The position numbers and the translations under genes were made by a program. The notes under the pieces are model-generated. The model made no database searches, was not told where the DNA came from, and saw only the letters and a program-made list of their open reading frames with translations. 64,000 nt of DNA from Scybalousia_A sp045221575. GTDB lineage: Bacteria; Bacteroidota; Bacteroidia; Bacteroidales; P3. Every line of letters starts with the position of its first letter. Position 1 is the stretch's first letter. Shown here piece after piece: positions 43,885 through 52,321 of this stretch. The stretch is taken from contig JBGUWU010000024.1 in assembly GCA_045221575.1 (NCBI GenBank), forward strand, positions 1 through 64,000. Direction: 5' to 3'.

Positions 43885-45516
43885 ATGGCAAAAGAAATAA
43901 AATTCAACACCGAAGCAAGAGAACAATTACGTACAGGTGTTAATGCGTTAGCTGATGCAGTAAAGGTTACTTTAGGACCTAAAGGTAGAAATGTTATAAT
44001 AGATAAAAAGTTTGGTGCTCCTCATATTACTAAAGATGGTGTTAGTGTTGCAAAAGAGATTGACTTAGAAAATAATATTGAGAACATGGGAGCTCAACTT
44101 GTAAAAGAAGTTGCTTCTAAAACAGGCGACCAAGCAGGAGATGGAACAACAACAGCTACTGTTTTGGCTCAGGCAATTGTAAATACAGGTTTAAAAAATG
44201 TTGCTGCAGGAGCAAATCCAATGGATTTAAAACGTGGTATTGATAAAGCTGTTTCAGTTGTTGTAGCTGACCTTAAAAAACGTTCTCGTCAAATAGGTAA
44301 TGCTCAAGAAAAAGTAGAACAAGTTGCTACTATATCTGCAAACAATGATTCTGCAATAGGAAGTATGATAGCAGAAGCAATGAAACAAGTAAAGAAAGAA
44401 GGCGTTATTACTATAGAAGAAGCAAAAGGTTTGGATACAACAGTTAAAGTTGTAGAAGGTATGCAATTTGACAGAGGTTATCTTTCTCCATACTTCGTTA
44501 CAGATACAGAAAAGATGGAAACAGTATATGATAACCCATTCATACTTATCTATGACAAGAAAATCTCCAACATGAAAGAATTCCTTCCAGTGTTAGAGAA
44601 AGTTGTTCAAACAGGAAGAGCTTTACTTATTATAGCAGAAGATATAGATGGAGAAGCACTTGCAACATTAGTTGTTAATAGACTAAGAGGTTCTTTGAAG
44701 ATAGTTGCTGTTAAGGCTCCAGGTTTTGGCGACAGAAGAAAAGAAATGTTAGAGGATATAGCAATTCTTACAGGTGGAACAGTTATTTCTGAAGAAAAAG
44801 GTTTCAAACTTGAAGATACAACATTAGAAATGCTTGGTTCAAGTGCTAAGATAACTGTTGATAAAGATAATACAACTATCGTTTCTGGTTCAGGAAAGAA
44901 AGATAACATCAAAGCGAGAGTTGCTCAAATCAAAGCTCAAATAGAAAAAACAACTTCTGACTATGATCGTGAGAAATTGCAAGAACGTTTGGCTAAGTTA
45001 GCAGGTGGTGTTGCAGTAATTTATGTTGGAGCTGCAAGTGAAGTTGAAATGAAGGAAAAGAAAGATCGTTTTGATGACGCTTTACATGCTACAAGAGCAG
45101 CATTAGAAGAAGGTATAATACCAGGTGGTGGTGTTGCATACATAAGAGCAATATCTGCTTTAAAGAACGTTAAAGGTGATAACGAAGACGAGAATACAGG
45201 TATTCAAATCGTAAGACGCGCTTTGGAAGAGCCTTTAAGACAAATTGTAGAGAACGCTGGTTTAGAAGGAAGCGTAGTCGTTAATAAAGTAAGAGAAATG
45301 AAAGGCGACGAAGGTTATAATGCTCGTACAGATAAGTATGAAGACCTACACAAAGCTGGCGTTATTGATCCTACAAAGGTAGCAAGAGTTGCTTTAGAGA
45401 ATGCTGCTTCAATCGCAAGTATGATTCTTACAACAGAATGTGTGCTTAGTGAAATAAAAGAACCTGCTCCTGCTGCTCCAGCAATGCCTCAAGGTGGAAT
45501 GGGAGGAATGTATTAA
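43885..45516 (+). CDS. groL: Chaperonin GroEL
   Basis: 60-kDa chaperonin subunit. Motifs: VTLGPKGRNVIIDKKFGAP, the ATP site GDGTTTATVLA, the apical domain with FDRGYLSPYFVT, the VKAPGFGDRRKEMLEDIA block and AALEEGIIPGGGVAYIRA. The C-terminus is the usual Gly/Met tail (QGGMGGMY). At 543 residues it is full length. Second gene of the groSL operon. Confidence 0.99.
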   Translation: MAKEIKFNTEAREQLRTGVNALADAVKVTLGPKGRNVIIDKKFGAPHITKDGVSVAKEIDLENNIENMGAQLVKEVASKTGDQAGDGTTTATVLAQAIVNTGLKNVAAGANPMDLKRGIDKAVSVVVADLKKRSRQIGNAQEKVEQVATISANNDSAIGSMIAEAMKQVKKEGVITIEEAKGLDTTVKVVEGMQFDRGYLSPYFVTDTEKMETVYDNPFILIYDKKISNMKEFLPVLEKVVQTGRALLIIAEDIDGEALATLVVNRLRGSLKIVAVKAPGFGDRRKEMLEDIAILTGGTVISEEKGFKLEDTTLEMLGSSAKITVDKDNTTIVSGSGKKDNIKARVAQIKAQIEKTTSDYDREKLQERLAKLAGGVAVIYVGAASEVEMKEKKDRFDDALHATRAALEEGIIPGGGVAYIRAISALKNVKGDNEDENTGIQIVRRALEEPLRQIVENAGLEGSVVVNKVREMKGDEGYNARTDKYEDLHKAGVIDPTKVARVALENAASIASMILTTECVLSEIKEPAPAAPAMPQGGMGGMY

Positions 45517-45556
45517 TAGACGGATTGAAAAAATTTTCATAATTTTATTGTTTTGG

Positions 45557-45591
45557 ACGGGAAAAGATCAGATTCTTTTCTCGTTCTTTTT
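45557..45591. terminator. Terminator after groL
   Basis: ACGGGAAAAG (45557-45566) pairs with CTTTTCTCGT (45575-45584), one G-T pair, followed by TTCTTTTT. It may also act, less well, on the converging TPR gene. Confidence 0.75.
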
Positions 45592-45593
45592 GT

Positions 45594-46922
45594 TTATTTG
45601 TCTTTAATACATACTTCTTCAATAGCACTCATCGCTTTTGTATGTCCCATTTCTAAACTTATGGTAAGATATTCGCAAGCTGATTTTATTTTATTTGTTC
45701 TTGCAAGGTTTATTCCTATTAAATAATAAATATCTGGTACTTCTGTCTCCAAAGCAAGAGCTTTCTTTAAGTATCTTAAAGCTTTTGCAGGCTGATAATC
45801 TTCACTATATAATCTGCCGAGATTATAATAAGCATCAAAGTATTTAGGTTCTTTTTTGATAGATAGGTTATATTCTTTGATTGCTTCCATAACATGTCCT
45901 GTATATTCTAAAGCAAGACCTAAATTATCATGTATGTATTGCGTATTTTCGTTTAGCTTATAACAAGTTCTGAAATCCATAAGAGCAAACTCATATTGTC
46001 GACAATTAGCATAAACTATTCCTCTGTAATTGTAAGCATCTGCAAATGTATCGCAAAGGAATATAGACATATTAAAGCATTGTATTGCATTAGGATAATC
46101 TCTTAAATGATTATAGTTAATACCTTTGAGGTAATAAATATAATAATCATCTTTAATAAACAAACAAGTATCTAAATCAATGTTGGATAATACATAATCG
46201 GAGTTGTATCCATTGCATAAAGCTTTGTGTAAATAAACATCTCGATTAACATAACCTTTTCTAATAGCACTATTATAGAAAGCAAGAGCTGAAACATATT
46301 CTTTTCTTTCTTCTCTAATACGTCCGAGAACAAAATCTATAAGAGCAATATTGTCTTCTGAGAGAATATCTAAGGCTTTATTATATGCTTGCATATAGTT
46401 GTTTTGTGCGAAATACAGTAATGTCTGCAATGTTCTGTAGGGTATTCTCTCCATTTTGCTGACATTAAATTTATCTATATATCTTTCTATTGCTGAACAG
46501 ATGTTGTTTAAATCTTTGTTTTCAATAATCTGTAAGTCATACAAAGCATTCATAGGAATATCCTTAACATTAAACTCTTGAAGGTTCTCTCCTAAGATAC
46601 TGTCATTGCTTTTGTTCTTAGAAAGAAAAGAAAACATAACAACATTACTAAGAAAACTATTTTCGTCTTCATCAAAGAGTTTCTTAGAAAGGGAATAAGC
46701 TTGCTTATATTCTTTATTAGCATAGTGCATAATGCAGAGTATGTTCTCAACACCAGCAATATCAAAGTAATCCTCTTGCTTGGCTAATTCATAAATGTTT
46801 TTTGCTCGTTCATAATCATTGTCTTGCATAGCCTGACGCATAAATGCGACAAAGTCTCTCTCTTGTGAATAGACACAAAAGCAAGAACACAACAACAATA
46901 TTATAAACAATAATCTCTTCAA
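45594..46922 (-). CDS. Exported tetratricopeptide-repeat protein
   Basis: A 442-residue protein with a signal peptide ending CVYSQ and TPR units throughout. The clearest are in the C-terminal half: YYIYYLKGINYNHLRDYPNA, FADAYNYRGIVYANCRQYEF, TQYIHDNLGLALEYTGHVME and FDAYYNLGRLYSEDYQPAKA. It is a likely periplasmic scaffold or adaptor without enzymatic motifs. It lies between groL (convergent) and the sua5 gene; heptamer repeats lie just upstream. Confidence 0.82.
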   Translation of the reverse strand: MKRLLFIILLLCSCFCVYSQERDFVAFMRQAMQDNDYERAKNIYELAKQEDYFDIAGVENILCIMHYANKEYKQAYSLSKKLFDEDENSFLSNVVMFSFLSKNKSNDSILGENLQEFNVKDIPMNALYDLQIIENKDLNNICSAIERYIDKFNVSKMERIPYRTLQTLLYFAQNNYMQAYNKALDILSEDNIALIDFVLGRIREERKEYVSALAFYNSAIRKGYVNRDVYLHKALCNGYNSDYVLSNIDLDTCLFIKDDYYIYYLKGINYNHLRDYPNAIQCFNMSIFLCDTFADAYNYRGIVYANCRQYEFALMDFRTCYKLNENTQYIHDNLGLALEYTGHVMEAIKEYNLSIKKEPKYFDAYYNLGRLYSEDYQPAKALRYLKKALALETEVPDIYYLIGINLARTNKIKSACEYLTISLEMGHTKAMSAIEEVCIKDK

Positions 46923-46937
46923 AGCAAAAAAAGATGA

Positions 46938-46969
46938 ATTACTAATTTCTAATTTCTAATTACTAATTA
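46938..46969 (-). repeat. Heptamer repeat between TPR gene and sua5
   Basis: Inverse-orientation units (TAATTAC, TAATTTC) of the ATTAG(A/T)A family. The sua5 stop codon (GTT AAT TAG) is formed by the edge of the array. Confidence 0.8.
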
Positions 46970-47577
46970 ACTATTCCGAGTCCTTCTCTTTCAATAACAA
47001 AATCATCATCAACAAGATTAACCACAGTAGAAGGAATATTATTACAACTATCACTCTCTATTACCAAATCAACTCTGTTTTCATATTTTTCTTCTAAGAG
47101 TTCAGCACAAGTAAAGTCTTCTTTTTCTATATCTTCTCCGTGAGGTACAGAAGAAACCAGCAAAGGTCTGCCCAATCGTTGCAATATATCTAAGCATATC
47201 TTGTTTTTTGGCAAACGAATACCTATAGTCTTTTTTTTAGATTGAAATATCTTAGGCGTAAGATTGCTCGCAGAAAGAACAAAAGTAAAACCACCTGTTT
47301 GCAAACCTCGTATAAAAGAAAATTGTTTATTTCCTAAAGGTTTAGTATAAGGAGTGCTTGCAGAAAGATTTTCACATAGAAGAGAGAAGTTGCTTTTCTC
47401 TAATACCTTTCCTTTAAGTTCTGCAAGATTTTTTGCTGCTTTCTTACTTTGAATATCACATACAAAAGCATAAAGAGTATCTGTTGGAATAATAACTATA
47501 CCATCATTCTCTAAAATAGAAACAATGTTATCTATTTGTTTCTTACTAAGATTATCATCGTACGTTTTTACTATCAT
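46963..47577 (-). CDS. L-threonylcarbamoyladenylate synthase (Sua5/YrdC family)
   Basis: Makes threonylcarbamoyl-AMP for the t6A37 modification of tRNAs reading ANN codons. Seen: DGIVIIPTDTLYAFVCDIQS, AAKNLAELKGK (the family's K-x-R-like basic loop), FTFVLSAS, KKTIGIRLPKN and the PLLVSSVPHGED block. At 204 residues it is the short YrdC/YciO form without the Sua5 C-terminal domain. The last codons run into a heptamer repeat. Placed between polA and a TPR gene. Confidence 0.88.
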   Translation of the reverse strand: MIVKTYDDNLSKKQIDNIVSILENDGIVIIPTDTLYAFVCDIQSKKAAKNLAELKGKVLEKSNFSLLCENLSASTPYTKPLGNKQFSFIRGLQTGGFTFVLSASNLTPKIFQSKKKTIGIRLPKNKICLDILQRLGRPLLVSSVPHGEDIEKEDFTCAELLEEKYENRVDLVIESDSCNNIPSTVVNLVDDDFVIEREGLGIVN

Positions 47578-47599
47578 TAATTTCTAATTACTAATTATT
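47576..47599 (-). repeat. Short heptamer repeat between sua5 and polA
   Basis: About three degenerate inverse units (TTAATTTC, TAATTAC, TAATTATT) fill the 20-base spacer, reaching to the sua5 start codon and up to the polA stop. Confidence 0.7.
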
Positions 47600-50351
47600 A
47601 TTTAATTTCCAGCCAATTTTTGCCTATTCCGTAATCCGCAATAACAGGAACGTTTTTTAATGGTAATGCTTCTTGCATAACCTTTGGCACAAGTTCTTTC
47701 ATGATATTGATTTCTTCTTCTGGTATATCAAAAATCAACTCATCGTGTATTTGAACAAGAAGTTTGCTCTTTAGATTACGTTCTTTTATCTCTTTGAAGA
47801 TATTTACCATTGCAATCTTTATCATATCGGCACTTGTACCTTGAATTGTCATATTTACAGCATTGCGATTGTCAAAATTTCTTAGGTTTGCGTTTGCAGA
47901 ATTGATGTTGTTTAAATAACGTCTTCTGTTTAGTAATGTCTCTGCATAGCCTTTCTCTCTTGCAAAAGCTATTCTTTTATTTATAAATTCTTCTACACTT
48001 GGGTAAGCAGCAAAATATTCATTGATAAGTTCTTGCGCTTGATTACGAGAGATAAGTAAAGATTCAGACAAACCAAATGCTGAGATACCATAAATAATTC
48101 CGAAATTTACACTTTTTGCAGAAGAACGCATTTCTTTTGATACTTCATTCTCATTTACATGATATATCTTTGCAGCAGTAGAAGTGTGAATATCTTTTCC
48201 TTGTTGAAAGTCATTGCAAAGATGTTTATCTTCCGACAAAGAAGCGATTATTCTTAACTCTATTTGAGAATAGTCAGCAGAAAGCAAGTAATGTCCTTCA
48301 TAGTTAGGAACAAAAGCCCTGCGGATTTCTTTTCCTTGTTCAGAACGTATAGGTATGTTTTGTAGATTAGGGTTGGCAGAAGATAATCTTCCTGTTGCAG
48401 TAGTCGCTTGATTGAAAGTTGTATGTATTCTTCCTGTTTTCTTGTTGATAAGCAAAGGAAGAGCATCTACGTATGTGTTTTTTAGTTTAGAAATCTTCCT
48501 CCAATTCAATATTAACGGAACTATTGGGTGATAAACAGCAAGTTTTTCTAACACATCTTCAGAAGTTGAATAGTGTTTAGTTTTAGTTTTCTTTATCTTT
48601 TTACCGTTAGTTATATCTAATTTTTCAAATAAAATATTACCTAACTGAACAGATGAAGCAATATTAAACTTCTCTCCTGCATATTCAAAAATTTCTTGTT
48701 CTATAATATCTTTTTCTTGTTGAAGTAGTTGAGAATAATTCTTTAAAACCTTTTCATCTACTTTAATACCCTCTTTTTCCATAGCCAAAAGCACATCGCT
48801 CAATGGCATTTCCACATTATAAAAAAGTTCTTCTAAGTTATCTTGTTTTAATCTCTGTTTAAATAATGGATATAGTTGAAAAATAATGTCGGCTTGCTCA
48901 CAAATATAATCTCTTTCGTTGAGTTCAGTGTTCTTTTGTTTGACTATCATTTCATAATTGAGATATATCTGCGACAAATCGTCTAACTTGCCTCTTTCTT
49001 CCGAAGAAATAAGATAGTGAGCCAACATAATATCAAAATTATCTCCCTTTGTGTTTATGTTTTTGTTGATTAAGGCGTGATTATTTTGCTTTATGTTATA
49101 GCAAATCTTTCTAATCTCAGAGTTTTCAAAGACCTCTTTTATCTCCTCCGTGATTGTATTATCTGTATTCAAAGGATAATAAAATGCTTTACCTTTTTCA
49201 ACGCAGAAGGACAAAGCCTTAATCTCAAAATCCAAACTATCATCATTCGTCATTAAAGCAAATGCGAAGGCTTTTCTCGTTTTTATTATCCGTAAAACTT
49301 CTTCTATATTATTGTATGCAGAAGTGTAATTATGATTAACTTTATTTATATTTTCAAAGTTAGAAAAGGAAGAAAATAAATCAAGTTCTTGATTAAAAAG
49401 GCTTGACTTCTGTTCTTGAGAATTTGAAAATAAAGTATTAGAATCCTCGTTTTTTTGTTCAGAAACTTCGCTTTTTTTGTAGATATTGAAAAACCTTTCT
49501 GCAAATTTTCTAAATTCCAAATCATCAAACAAACGTTTACATTCTATAAAATCAGGTGTCTTTCTTTGAAAATCCTCTTCTTTTATTTCAATAGGAACAT
49601 CTAAACGAATAGTTGCAAGTTTTTTGCTTAGCAAAGCTTGTTCTTTATTCTCTTCTATTGCTTTGCGAACACTATTAACAGTAATCTTGTCTGAGTTTTC
49701 AATAATATCTTCTATGCTATCAAATTGTTGCAATAAAGCTTTGGCTTTCTTTTCTCCAATACCTTTAACACCGGGAATATTATCTGAACTATCTCCCCAT
49801 AAGCCAAGAATATCTATAACCTGTTCAGGCCTTTTTATCTCAAACTTTTCTAATACTTCTTTTACTCCAAGTATTTGTTCTCCTAAACCCATACGTGGAA
49901 GTTTTAAAATAAAGATATTGTCTTCCACAAGCTGGGCATAGTCTTTGTCAGGCGTAACCATATAAACAGTAAAGCCCATTTTCTTACCTTTTTTTGCTAA
50001 TGTTCCGATTACATCATCTGCTTCATAGCCTTCAATACCAATAGTCTTTATATTCATAGCTTTAAGCAGTGCTTTAATATAAGGTAAGTTGCTTAGAATT
50101 TCCTCTGGACAAGCTTCTCTATTAGCTTTATAGTCTGCATACTCTTCCTTTCTGAAAGTGTCAGAGGAGACATCAAAACATACAGCCAACAAATCAGGTT
50201 CGTGTTTTTGAATAATATCAAACAGAGTGTTGAAAAAGCCGAGTGTTGCCGATGTGTTCAAACCTTTAGAGTTTATTCTTGGGTTCTTATTCAAAGCATA
50301 ATAAGAACGAAAGATTAATGCCATTGCATCTATTAAAAATAATGACTTCAT
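47598..50351 (-). CDS. polA: DNA polymerase I with probably inactive proofreading domain
   Basis: Repair and Okazaki-fragment polymerase, 917 residues. The 5' nuclease domain (1 to about 270) is intact: DAMALIFRSYYA, EADDVIGTLA, TPDKDYAQLV, GDSSDNIPGVKGIGEKKA. The polymerase domain (about 540-917) has the family-A motifs SADYSQIELRIIASLS, the O-helix RSSAKSVNFGIIYGIS and VQIHDELIFDIP. In the middle 3'-5' exonuclease-like domain the metal ligands appear lost: ExoI reads FAFALMTNDDS where active enzymes have D-x-E, ExoII has N-I-K-Q-N-N, and ExoIII reads YICEQAD. Confidence 0.95.
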   Translation of the reverse strand: MKSLFLIDAMALIFRSYYALNKNPRINSKGLNTSATLGFFNTLFDIIQKHEPDLLAVCFDVSSDTFRKEEYADYKANREACPEEILSNLPYIKALLKAMNIKTIGIEGYEADDVIGTLAKKGKKMGFTVYMVTPDKDYAQLVEDNIFILKLPRMGLGEQILGVKEVLEKFEIKRPEQVIDILGLWGDSSDNIPGVKGIGEKKAKALLQQFDSIEDIIENSDKITVNSVRKAIEENKEQALLSKKLATIRLDVPIEIKEEDFQRKTPDFIECKRLFDDLEFRKFAERFFNIYKKSEVSEQKNEDSNTLFSNSQEQKSSLFNQELDLFSSFSNFENINKVNHNYTSAYNNIEEVLRIIKTRKAFAFALMTNDDSLDFEIKALSFCVEKGKAFYYPLNTDNTITEEIKEVFENSEIRKICYNIKQNNHALINKNINTKGDNFDIMLAHYLISSEERGKLDDLSQIYLNYEMIVKQKNTELNERDYICEQADIIFQLYPLFKQRLKQDNLEELFYNVEMPLSDVLLAMEKEGIKVDEKVLKNYSQLLQQEKDIIEQEIFEYAGEKFNIASSVQLGNILFEKLDITNGKKIKKTKTKHYSTSEDVLEKLAVYHPIVPLILNWRKISKLKNTYVDALPLLINKKTGRIHTTFNQATTATGRLSSANPNLQNIPIRSEQGKEIRRAFVPNYEGHYLLSADYSQIELRIIASLSEDKHLCNDFQQGKDIHTSTAAKIYHVNENEVSKEMRSSAKSVNFGIIYGISAFGLSESLLISRNQAQELINEYFAAYPSVEEFINKRIAFAREKGYAETLLNRRRYLNNINSANANLRNFDNRNAVNMTIQGTSADMIKIAMVNIFKEIKERNLKSKLLVQIHDELIFDIPEEEINIMKELVPKVMQEALPLKNVPVIADYGIGKNWLEIK

Positions 50352-50357
50352 TGTTCT

Positions 50358-50393
50358 GTTAATTAAAAATTAATAATTAAAAATTAGTAATTT
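50358..50393 (-). repeat. Degenerate heptamer repeat between polA and the ligase-like gene
   Basis: TTAATTAAAAATTAATAATTAAAAATTAGTAATT is a decayed form of the ATTAG(A/T)A array. The last codons of the downstream O-antigen-ligase-like gene (..ITNF, stop) are read from it. Confidence 0.65.
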
Positions 50394-51975
50394 TTGTTTC
50401 AAGTTGTGGTATAAAATACTGCTTTATCTCTTTATTGGAGAAAGCAAACAGAGAAAAGAACAAGACAAAAAACATTCTTCCTGCCATCATTCTTAACGCA
50501 CTCTCTACAAACATATAACAAATACAGATAAATATAAATATAATAAAGTATCTATTTTTCCAAAGACGAAGTTTTATTATAGGATAAGTGCAAAGTGCAA
50601 TAAAAACAAGCAATCCAAGTATTCCAAAATTAACTAAAAGATAAATAAATTGGTTGTGAGGGTCAGCATCTTCCACTTCTAAATAAGGATAATCCTTTCT
50701 TAATTGGTTTTTGAGTTCTTTCTTTGCATCAGAGGTTCCTGTTCCTAAAAAAATATTTTGTTTTGCGACTTTTAAAGCACTGTTTATCATAGCGAATCTT
50801 TGAATAAGAGATTTGTCTTTTACGTTTTTTGTGTTGATAAATCGTTCGAATTCAAAGAAAGTCTGATATAAGCGAGGTCTTAGCGAAAATCTTTCTGTAT
50901 AAACTATATTTGCCACTCCGTGATATATGTTCTCTAAGTCTTTATCGGTAAGTTGTCTTATGGAATAGGCGTCTTTGTGTAGCCCTTTAGAGTTTAAGTA
51001 ACGATAAATCAAGTCTTCGTATGAATAAAGAGAGTCTTTGCAAAATTTTTTTATGCTTTTGCCGGTACGTTTTTCCCATTCTGATTCCACTTCTTGACGA
51101 CATACATAGTTATTTACCAAGTATCCGTTTTCAATAAAATTATCATCTATCCCGCTATATGTGTTTCCGTCTGGCGTTTTTATGATTTTATTTCCAATGA
51201 AAGCTTCTTTTACTTTGAAATAACTGTTGTGTTCTCTATATATCCAAAAACTTAAACCAACAAGACAAGCTATTATAATGCATGACAAAATAATATTTAC
51301 TTTGTTCTTTTTAGTTGCGGCTAAATAAACAAGTTCAATGATGGCAAACAAAATTAAGGCAATTAAACCACTGAGCATTTGCATTATAATCAAAAACACT
51401 ATAATCCAAATGATGATAGGGATTATTATTTTTCTATATTTTTTTGTATTATAAACATAAATAAATAGAACAATTGTAATAAAAGCACTATTTAAAGCAA
51501 ATGCTATATGTCTTGCTCCTGGTATAAGATGACGAATATCTGCATAATGTGTAAAAACATAATTAAATAAACCTACAATTGTTCCTAATAGACAAAAAAA
51601 TACGTATATAACGAAAAAAGAAGTAATTACGTTTTTTTTAAGAGGAGAACATAATGCAATAAAAACAGGTACGGTAAGAAAAGAAACTTCATGTGTTATT
51701 ATATGCCACGCTTCTTTTGTATCACTTGACCATAATGTACCTATAATATCTAAGATAAATACAGAAGAAATGCAGATTGCAGGAATGATTTTCTTAGAAA
51801 AGCCATTGAAACTATACTTCCATAAGACCAAACACAAAAATATACCAATAATAATCAAACCTCTTGCCACACTTGCCACAAAAGGAGAATAAAACATTCC
51901 GAAAACAAGCAAAGAAAGGCAAACTACAAGCCACCAATCTCTAAAATTCCAATCTCTAAAAAAACTTCTTAACAA
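50377..51975 (-). CDS. O-antigen ligase / Wzy-like polytopic membrane protein
   Basis: A 532-residue inner-membrane protein with about 10-12 helices. A large hydrophilic loop of about 150 residues lies between helices in the second half, followed by FLGTGTSDAKKEL and EDADPHNQFIYLLVNFGILG, the Wzy_C signature region of O-antigen ligases and polymerases (PF04932). It could attach or polymerise a surface glycan. No other glycan gene is adjacent, so the substrate is open. The C-terminus runs into a heptamer-like repeat. Confidence 0.8.
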   Translation of the reverse strand: MLRSFFRDWNFRDWWLVVCLSLLVFGMFYSPFVASVARGLIIIGIFLCLVLWKYSFNGFSKKIIPAICISSVFILDIIGTLWSSDTKEAWHIITHEVSFLTVPVFIALCSPLKKNVITSFFVIYVFFCLLGTIVGLFNYVFTHYADIRHLIPGARHIAFALNSAFITIVLFIYVYNTKKYRKIIIPIIIWIIVFLIIMQMLSGLIALILFAIIELVYLAATKKNKVNIILSCIIIACLVGLSFWIYREHNSYFKVKEAFIGNKIIKTPDGNTYSGIDDNFIENGYLVNNYVCRQEVESEWEKRTGKSIKKFCKDSLYSYEDLIYRYLNSKGLHKDAYSIRQLTDKDLENIYHGVANIVYTERFSLRPRLYQTFFEFERFINTKNVKDKSLIQRFAMINSALKVAKQNIFLGTGTSDAKKELKNQLRKDYPYLEVEDADPHNQFIYLLVNFGILGLLVFIALCTYPIIKLRLWKNRYFIIFIFICICYMFVESALRMMAGRMFFVLFFSLFAFSNKEIKQYFIPQLETKITNF

Positions 51976-52096
51976 AATATTCTTACGATTTGATTAAACA
52001 TTACATAAAACGCAAAAACGATTCTTTTATTGTTTTTTACATATAAAGCAATAAATCTTTGAAATATGCTTTTCAGTGTAGAATAATCAAGAGGAA

Positions 52097-52170
52097 ATTT
52101 TGCCAATCTTCATTTATTTTTCACCACTAAAACGAAGATTGGCGTGAAAAAAACGAAAAACGGTAGAAAG
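52097..52170 (+). repeat. TTTGGCAAA-type intergenic repeat, divergent copy 3
   Basis: In the 346-base gap before glmS. GCCAATCTTC (52102-52111) is an exact inverse of GAAGATTGGC (52134-52143), and GGCGTGAAAAAAACGAAAAACGG follows. The wording (TTTGCCAA-CTTC, ATTGGCG) recalls 34015-34160 and 43303-43415. The rest of the gap is A/T-rich with the glmS promoter at its end. Confidence 0.6.
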
Positions 52171-52252
52171 AATTTTAACTTTGGATTTGTAAAAATGAAC
52201 TTGTATTTGTATTTTTTCTTTGTATTTTTATTTAGAATTGATTTTTATTTTG

Positions 52253-52260
52253 TACTTTTG
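52253..52260 (+). promoter_or_regulatory. -7 promoter element of glmS
   Basis: TACTTTTG followed by C, 61 bases before the glmS start; no clear -33 at standard spacing. No glmS ribozyme is visible in the leader. Confidence 0.6.
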
Positions 52261-52321
52261 CAGATGTTAAATTTTAGATTTAGAAAAAACAATTAGTAAA
52301 CAAAAATAAAATTTATAGATT

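Noticed and set aside
52190..52321. glmS ribozyme
   Set aside because: The leader is short and A/T-rich, with no sign of the ribozyme core; the ribozyme is mainly known from Firmicutes.
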